A stretch of DNA of 47,512 nucleotides from the NCBI GenBank assembly GCA_030605085.1, contig JAUWBH010000020.1, positions 1 through 47,512 of the forward strand. The letters run 5' to 3'. A model generated the notes under the pieces. The model made no database searches, was not told where the DNA came from, and was given only the letters and a program-made list of their open reading frames with translations. This stretch comes from Promethearchaeota archaeon. GTDB lineage: Archaea; Asgardarchaeota; Lokiarchaeia; Sigynarchaeales; SOKP01. A program made the position numbers and the translations under genes. Position 1 is the stretch's first letter. Each line of letters starts with the position of its first letter. Below, piece by piece: positions 43,918-47,512 of the stretch.

Positions 43918-45819
43918 TTAAATTGCTTGATTTTTATAGTATTTTTTAAAATAATTCATTAATGAAACAGCTTCTACTCCTTTCTTAGTTAAAGAGTACA
44001 TATGAATTTTTTTACTTTTGTCAATATTTACAAATGGTCTCATATAATTATTTCTAGTAAAAAACGAGTGTACTAACTTTTTTGAGGATAGTCCTAAATA
44101 ACTTGCTATGGATTTATTAGTTATAATATTACTTAATTTTGAAATCTCATAAATAGCTATTAAATGACTTTCGAATTTATCACTAATTCTTTTAGATAAT
44201 TTTAATGGATTTCTAATAGAAACATCGTTATAAATGAGAGTAAATTTTTCTCGAACATGGTAATAATCATTGGTGGTTTTCTTTACTACACTCATGTCGT
44301 CGTAAATCTGATCAAATATATTTATTAATGTATTATTATGCCAAACTGCATGACAATTTGAACAGATATACCCTCCTTCCTCTTGTTCTAGGTTTTGAAC
44401 AATCTCAGAACAAGTAATAGACTCATTCTTATACAAATCAGAAGCTAAAAGTGTCTTTGTATCTTCATTATTATGATTAAAATGAAATGCAATTAAATGC
44501 TCTCTTGTATTAAATTCTTCACATACATGACAATATATACCATAAATTGTCTCGATAATATATCTTTTTTTCAAGTTACTTATAATACTAAGTTTTATAG
44601 CGCTTTTCCGTTTATAAGATAAATTATTAGTCTCAGAGTGATTATTTATTGCAATTCTAATAAGTGTATGTATTAATTCAGGAGTAAGAGAAAAAATATC
44701 TTGAGGAAGAACTTTAGGTAAGTCTGTCCATGAGATAAGGTGCTTAAAATAATTATAATACTTATATGAAATTAAATCGTGATGATTAGCACATACTAAT
44801 ATTATTTTCTTCGATTCCATAAGTTTAATCAAATCTTCTAAAAAATGTGGATTAGCTCGATTATTATTAAACATCTCATATAGTATTTCTGAAGAATATT
44901 TAGTTTCTTTTTCTTCCGCTGTGGTGTGATGAAATTCTAAAGCTTTCAATCTTGAGATGTCAGTATTAACTTTAAATCCTTCTTTTTCGCATTCGGGACA
45001 TTTACCTTTTTTAACTCTGTAATATAATCCATTATAAATATGTTTTATTATATAGAGTTTAATCCTACTTCCTATTACCTTTTTAAAATTGCCCTTCTTA
45101 CTTTTATACCGAATAGGGTATATAAAAATCTTAGGAAAATTTCTTTTTAAGAGATCATGAATTTCTCTTACTGACCTATAAAAAAGTTTAAAACTCTGAA
45201 ATAAATTAATTTCTTTTGAGTATAAATGTTTTGCAATAGGCTTAACAACTAAAACAGTCTCTATTTTTCTATGTAATATACTAGAGCCTAATATTTGCTT
45301 TAATGTTTCAGCTAAATCGGTGAGATACTTAGTAAGTTTATCTTGATGGTTAGCAAGCAAATTTTGTAATATATCAACATCTTTTTGAGACAATTTGTTA
45401 GGAAGATTAACCGTCTCTAAAATATTCGTCTTCATAAGCGAAACAAGTTTAGAAGTCTTAATCTCTGTATTTTTTATCAGTTCAAAAAAACACAAAGAAA
45501 TAATATCTCTAATTCTTGAAAATCCATAATAGGGGGGAAAATTAAAATTTTCATTCAAATAGAGATCTCTAAAATAATTAATATAACATCTAGAAATGCT
45601 ATAATTAGGTAATCCTGAAATCTCTGAGATATTAACATTTGGAATATTATCATTTGAAACCAAAACAGTATAGATAATAGTACTAGCAAATATTTTCGGA
45701 TTTAATTTGTTTGTAATATTGAATTCATTATTTTCGGCTCTTGAAATAAACTTATCTAATATTTCTAAGGATTTTGACCATATAATCTTTTTGGTCTCTT
45801 GTACCGTTGATAGAGTCAT
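43918..45819 (-). CDS. TFIIB-cyclin-like protein with two HNH-type nuclease modules
   Basis: A 633-residue protein. Residues about 37-92 (LNPKIFASTIIYTVLVSNDN; NISEISGLPNYSISRCYINY) resemble one cyclin repeat of transcription factor B. Two HNH-like modules follow: CPECEKEGF (about 272), ALEFHHTT, ILVCANHHDLIS (about 343); and YCHVCEEFN (about 431), LIAFHFNHNNEDTK, YICSNCHAVWHNN (about 484). Each has CxxC ... H-H/H-x-x-H ... C-x-x-H/C-H. Residues about 560-625 look like a winged helix (TNKSIASYLGLSSKKLVHSF). The combination suggests a DNA-targeting nuclease, perhaps a homing or selfish gene or a defence protein. It lies upstream of the chelatase gene on the same strand. Confidence 0.6.
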   Translation of the reverse strand: MTLSTVQETKKIIWSKSLEILDKFISRAENNEFNITNKLNPKIFASTIIYTVLVSNDNIPNVNISEISGLPNYSISRCYINYFRDLYLNENFNFPPYYGFSRIRDIISLCFFELIKNTEIKTSKLVSLMKTNILETVNLPNKLSQKDVDILQNLLANHQDKLTKYLTDLAETLKQILGSSILHRKIETVLVVKPIAKHLYSKEINLFQSFKLFYRSVREIHDLLKRNFPKIFIYPIRYKSKKGNFKKVIGSRIKLYIIKHIYNGLYYRVKKGKCPECEKEGFKVNTDISRLKALEFHHTTAEEKETKYSSEILYEMFNNNRANPHFLEDLIKLMESKKIILVCANHHDLISYKYYNYFKHLISWTDLPKVLPQDIFSLTPELIHTLIRIAINNHSETNNLSYKRKSAIKLSIISNLKKRYIIETIYGIYCHVCEEFNTREHLIAFHFNHNNEDTKTLLASDLYKNESITCSEIVQNLEQEEGGYICSNCHAVWHNNTLINIFDQIYDDMSVVKKTTNDYYHVREKFTLIYNDVSIRNPLKLSKRISDKFESHLIAIYEISKLSNIITNKSIASYLGLSSKKLVHSFFTRNNYMRPFVNIDKSKKIHMYSLTKKGVEAVSLMNYFKKYYKNQAI

Positions 45820-45996
45820 ATAAAGTTTTTAAATGGGTCCTTACTTTTTGCTTAAAAAAATGTATTTCCATGAATTTCTAATTCTTTTCGTTATATTTAA
45901 ATTAAAAAAGAAAAAGAATTTTCTAATTTTTCACAGGATAGCCTTACTAATAATAAAATTGATAACCTGATTAAAAATATGATTAAAAACAGTTTT

Positions 45997-46959
45997 TTAA
46001 AATTTATTTGATATCTCTACTAATCTTTCGTTTAAATTAGCGATCGTTTCGTCCCACTCCGATAAGATCTCGTTAACTTGTGGGATAACAGTATCCCGTT
46101 CTTTGTATTCCAAATAATCCATAAACTCTTTCATATTTTCGATTTTCATAAAGGTTTGAGCGACATATCTGTTAATTTCTTTTTTTTGATTCTCTAATAC
46201 TTCAGGAACTCTACTTCTTTCACCTTTTCTTACTAAGGTTTTTAAATATTCCTCTGTACCCAATAATAGTGAATTTAATTGCGTAACTCTTTTTTTAACA
46301 AATTTATCATATATTTCAAATAAATTATCTTTCGGAAAGAAATTGGTGACATCTTTAACGAAATCTTGCGCTTCCTTAACTAATTGTTCCATGCTTTCAA
46401 TTCCCTCGATTTCAAAATCCACTTCGTGATATCCTACATGAACGCCTTTACCAATCTCACTTAATCTAAATATTTTGAAACCAGGATCGTTAGTTAATTG
46501 AATTGCGGGATCTCCTTTTCTTGAGGCCATTTCAACTTGCTGGATTAATCTTAACGGATTAAACACTAAACTAAACGCTAAAGGATTGTTTGTTTGATAA
46601 GATAATGTAGTTTTTTTATCTAAGTCGCTCATCATGATTTTAAAGCCCGGGTGACTGTGCCACCAACCGACTATAAATTCGTTTCGCAAATATGCTTGAG
46701 TCTCAAGTTCCGCTGTAACAACCATATCTTCGTGCGTCCATTCATACTTATCGATGACTGCATCTTTATCTACTAATTGATGCATTATGGTATATACTGA
46801 TGTAACAATTACTTTTTCGTTCTTTTTTTTCCCCTCATTTCTTCCAATAAGTATTCCACTCACTTCGAGCCAATCTTCCTTCTCTATACGAGTGTTAGCA
46901 TATCTCACTGACGCTGCCACTAGTGTTAGATATCCCTTTTTTGGAATAACGACTGACAT
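45997..46959 (-). CDS. JAMM/MPN+ metalloprotease, Rpn11-like
   Basis: A 320-residue protein. Residues 5-190 form a JAB/MPN domain with a complete JAMM site: Glu in EDWLEVSGILIGR (about 32) and VGWWHSHPGFKIMMSDLD (about 97), which gives H-x-H-P ... S-x-x-D for zinc. The order continues as in eukaryotic Rpn11 and CSN5 (LSYQTNNPLAFSLVFNPLRL; GFKIFRL). Residues 200-320 are helical and probably coiled-coil (QLNSLLLGTEEYLKTLVRKG), again as in Rpn11. Likely a deubiquitinase-type peptidase cutting Ub-like conjugates. No ubiquitin, E1 or E2 gene is in the window. Divergent from the gene at 47196. Confidence 0.88.
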   Translation of the reverse strand: MSVVIPKKGYLTLVAASVRYANTRIEKEDWLEVSGILIGRNEGKKKNEKVIVTSVYTIMHQLVDKDAVIDKYEWTHEDMVVTAELETQAYLRNEFIVGWWHSHPGFKIMMSDLDKKTTLSYQTNNPLAFSLVFNPLRLIQQVEMASRKGDPAIQLTNDPGFKIFRLSEIGKGVHVGYHEVDFEIEGIESMEQLVKEAQDFVKDVTNFFPKDNLFEIYDKFVKKRVTQLNSLLLGTEEYLKTLVRKGERSRVPEVLENQKKEINRYVAQTFMKIENMKEFMDYLEYKERDTVIPQVNEILSEWDETIANLNERLVEISNKF

Positions 46960-47195
46960 TTTTAAGAGTATTTTCTGAGTATTTTATAATTTTTTAATTT
47001 CTCTTTTATTGATAATGCAATTTTTTTTATTTATGTTTTTTTGAAACAGTTTCTATAAGTTATAATTTTTAATATTCTGAATTTATAATTATTTTGAATA
47101 TAAAATTATTTAATTGTTGATTTTATTATAATAATAATTATAGTTCAAAACATATCTAATTTCAAGTTAAATATAAACCTAAGGTGTGAAATAAT

Positions 47196-47512
47196 TTGGC
47201 TCAGCAAGATTTTGAACCACTAACAGGGGAGCTTGGGATTGCTGGTACTTCATATAGACTTCAAATGGGGATTGTGGGCGGTTTCTGGGCAAGTCGAATG
47301 CTTAAAGGAAAGAATATTCTTGACTCTTATGTATATGAAGATCCCGCTATGATAGGTGAAACTCCAACCCCTCCAAATCAAAATATAATCGTCGGTTGGG
47401 TTCTAAGAACTGTGACTTTGCCTAACATTAATCCGTATGGTATTATGAAAACAGTTCAAGCTTTAATTAAACAGGCAATTACTAAAGTACAACAAAAACC
47501 GATGGGCGGGCC
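47196..47512 (+). CDS. Unrecognised protein, cut by the window end
   Basis: Starts at TTG 47196 behind AAGGTGTG. The 105 codons visible begin AQQDFEPLTGELGIAGTSYR and contain VGGFWASRMLKGKNILDSYV and IIVGWVLRTVTLPNINPYGI; no stop is reached. I do not recognise the family. It shares a 236-bp AT-rich intergenic region with the divergent JAMM gene, so they may be controlled together. The last visible residues are K-P-M-G-G. Confidence 0.55.
   Translation, partial: MAQQDFEPLTGELGIAGTSYRLQMGIVGGFWASRMLKGKNILDSYVYEDPAMIGETPTPPNQNIIVGWVLRTVTLPNINPYGIMKTVQALIKQAITKVQQKPMGG

Noticed and set aside
1..47512. tRNA, rRNA or CRISPR arrays
   Set aside because: I looked for T-loop-like motifs and for regularly spaced repeats on both strands and saw none that held up.

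Overview
The window is AT-rich archaeal DNA, most likely from an Asgard archaeon close to Lokiarchaeia (inferred from gene content, not from a marker tree). The reasons are a Rab-like small GTPase, several Roadblock/LC7 and longin-like proteins, an Rpn11-like JAMM protease, archaeal homocysteine-synthesis and heterodisulfide-reductase genes, and many small zinc-ribbon and membrane proteins. Gene density is high, directions alternate, and intergenic DNA is very AT-rich.

Layout. 1-800: no clear gene; a GC-richer inverted-repeat segment and a 22-bp palindrome. 0.8-3.8 kb: a YkgJ-type Cys-cluster protein, then a complete group II intron with its reverse transcriptase, inserted antisense to a decayed TPR-like frame. 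3.9-9.3 kb: small unknown proteins, a longin+Roadblock protein, a second Roadblock-like protein, a frameshifted EamA transporter and a family of four-helix membrane paralogues, one truncated. 9.4-11.1 kb: a DDE transposase split by a frame change at an A9 run, and inverted repeats. 11.3-17.5 kb: an Ig/zinc-ribbon protein, a GC-richer hairpin segment, and a giant sacsin-like GHKL ATPase ending in a HExxH metalloprotease motif.

17.7-25.3 kb is a sulfur and electron-transfer region: an HTH-CBS regulator facing a DUF39 homocysteine-synthesis protein and its NIL-ferredoxin partner, plus HdrC and HdrB. It is interrupted by a 2.9-kb GIY-YIG nuclease gene lying against the 3' remnant of a second hdrB. 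25.4-28.7 kb carries a longin-like protein (probably CTG-started), the GTPase and a VTT membrane protein. 28.8-34.3 kb looks like a membrane-lipid or envelope set: GDPD, PAP2, an MBL hydrolase and three membrane-anchored left-handed beta-helix proteins, the last with an in-frame TGA. 34.4-41.4 kb: LRR, YkgJ, alpha/beta hydrolase, PHP phosphatase, a DUF5714-like protein, a His-rich mini-protein, a hexapeptide protein, a tandem Roadblock protein and an ATP-grasp ligase.

The most striking observation is in the Mg/Co-chelatase-like ChlI-ChlD fusion gene (41550-43812, minus). Its frame is broken twice, by 31 and 30 extra bases placed exactly at two conserved motifs. Each insert folds by hand into a hairpin with a UUU loop flanked by 3-nt bulges around a short central helix, which is the bulge-helix-bulge (BHB) motif of the archaeal splicing endonuclease. 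Removing both at the predicted positions restores one 733-residue protein with canonical T-E-D and N-P-E-E-G-D-L-R-P motifs. These look like tiny BHB introns in a protein-coding gene.

The right end holds a TFIIB-like/double-HNH protein, the JAMM protease and the start of an unrecognised gene cut by the window edge. No tRNA, rRNA or CRISPR array was seen. All folding and alignment was done by eye.
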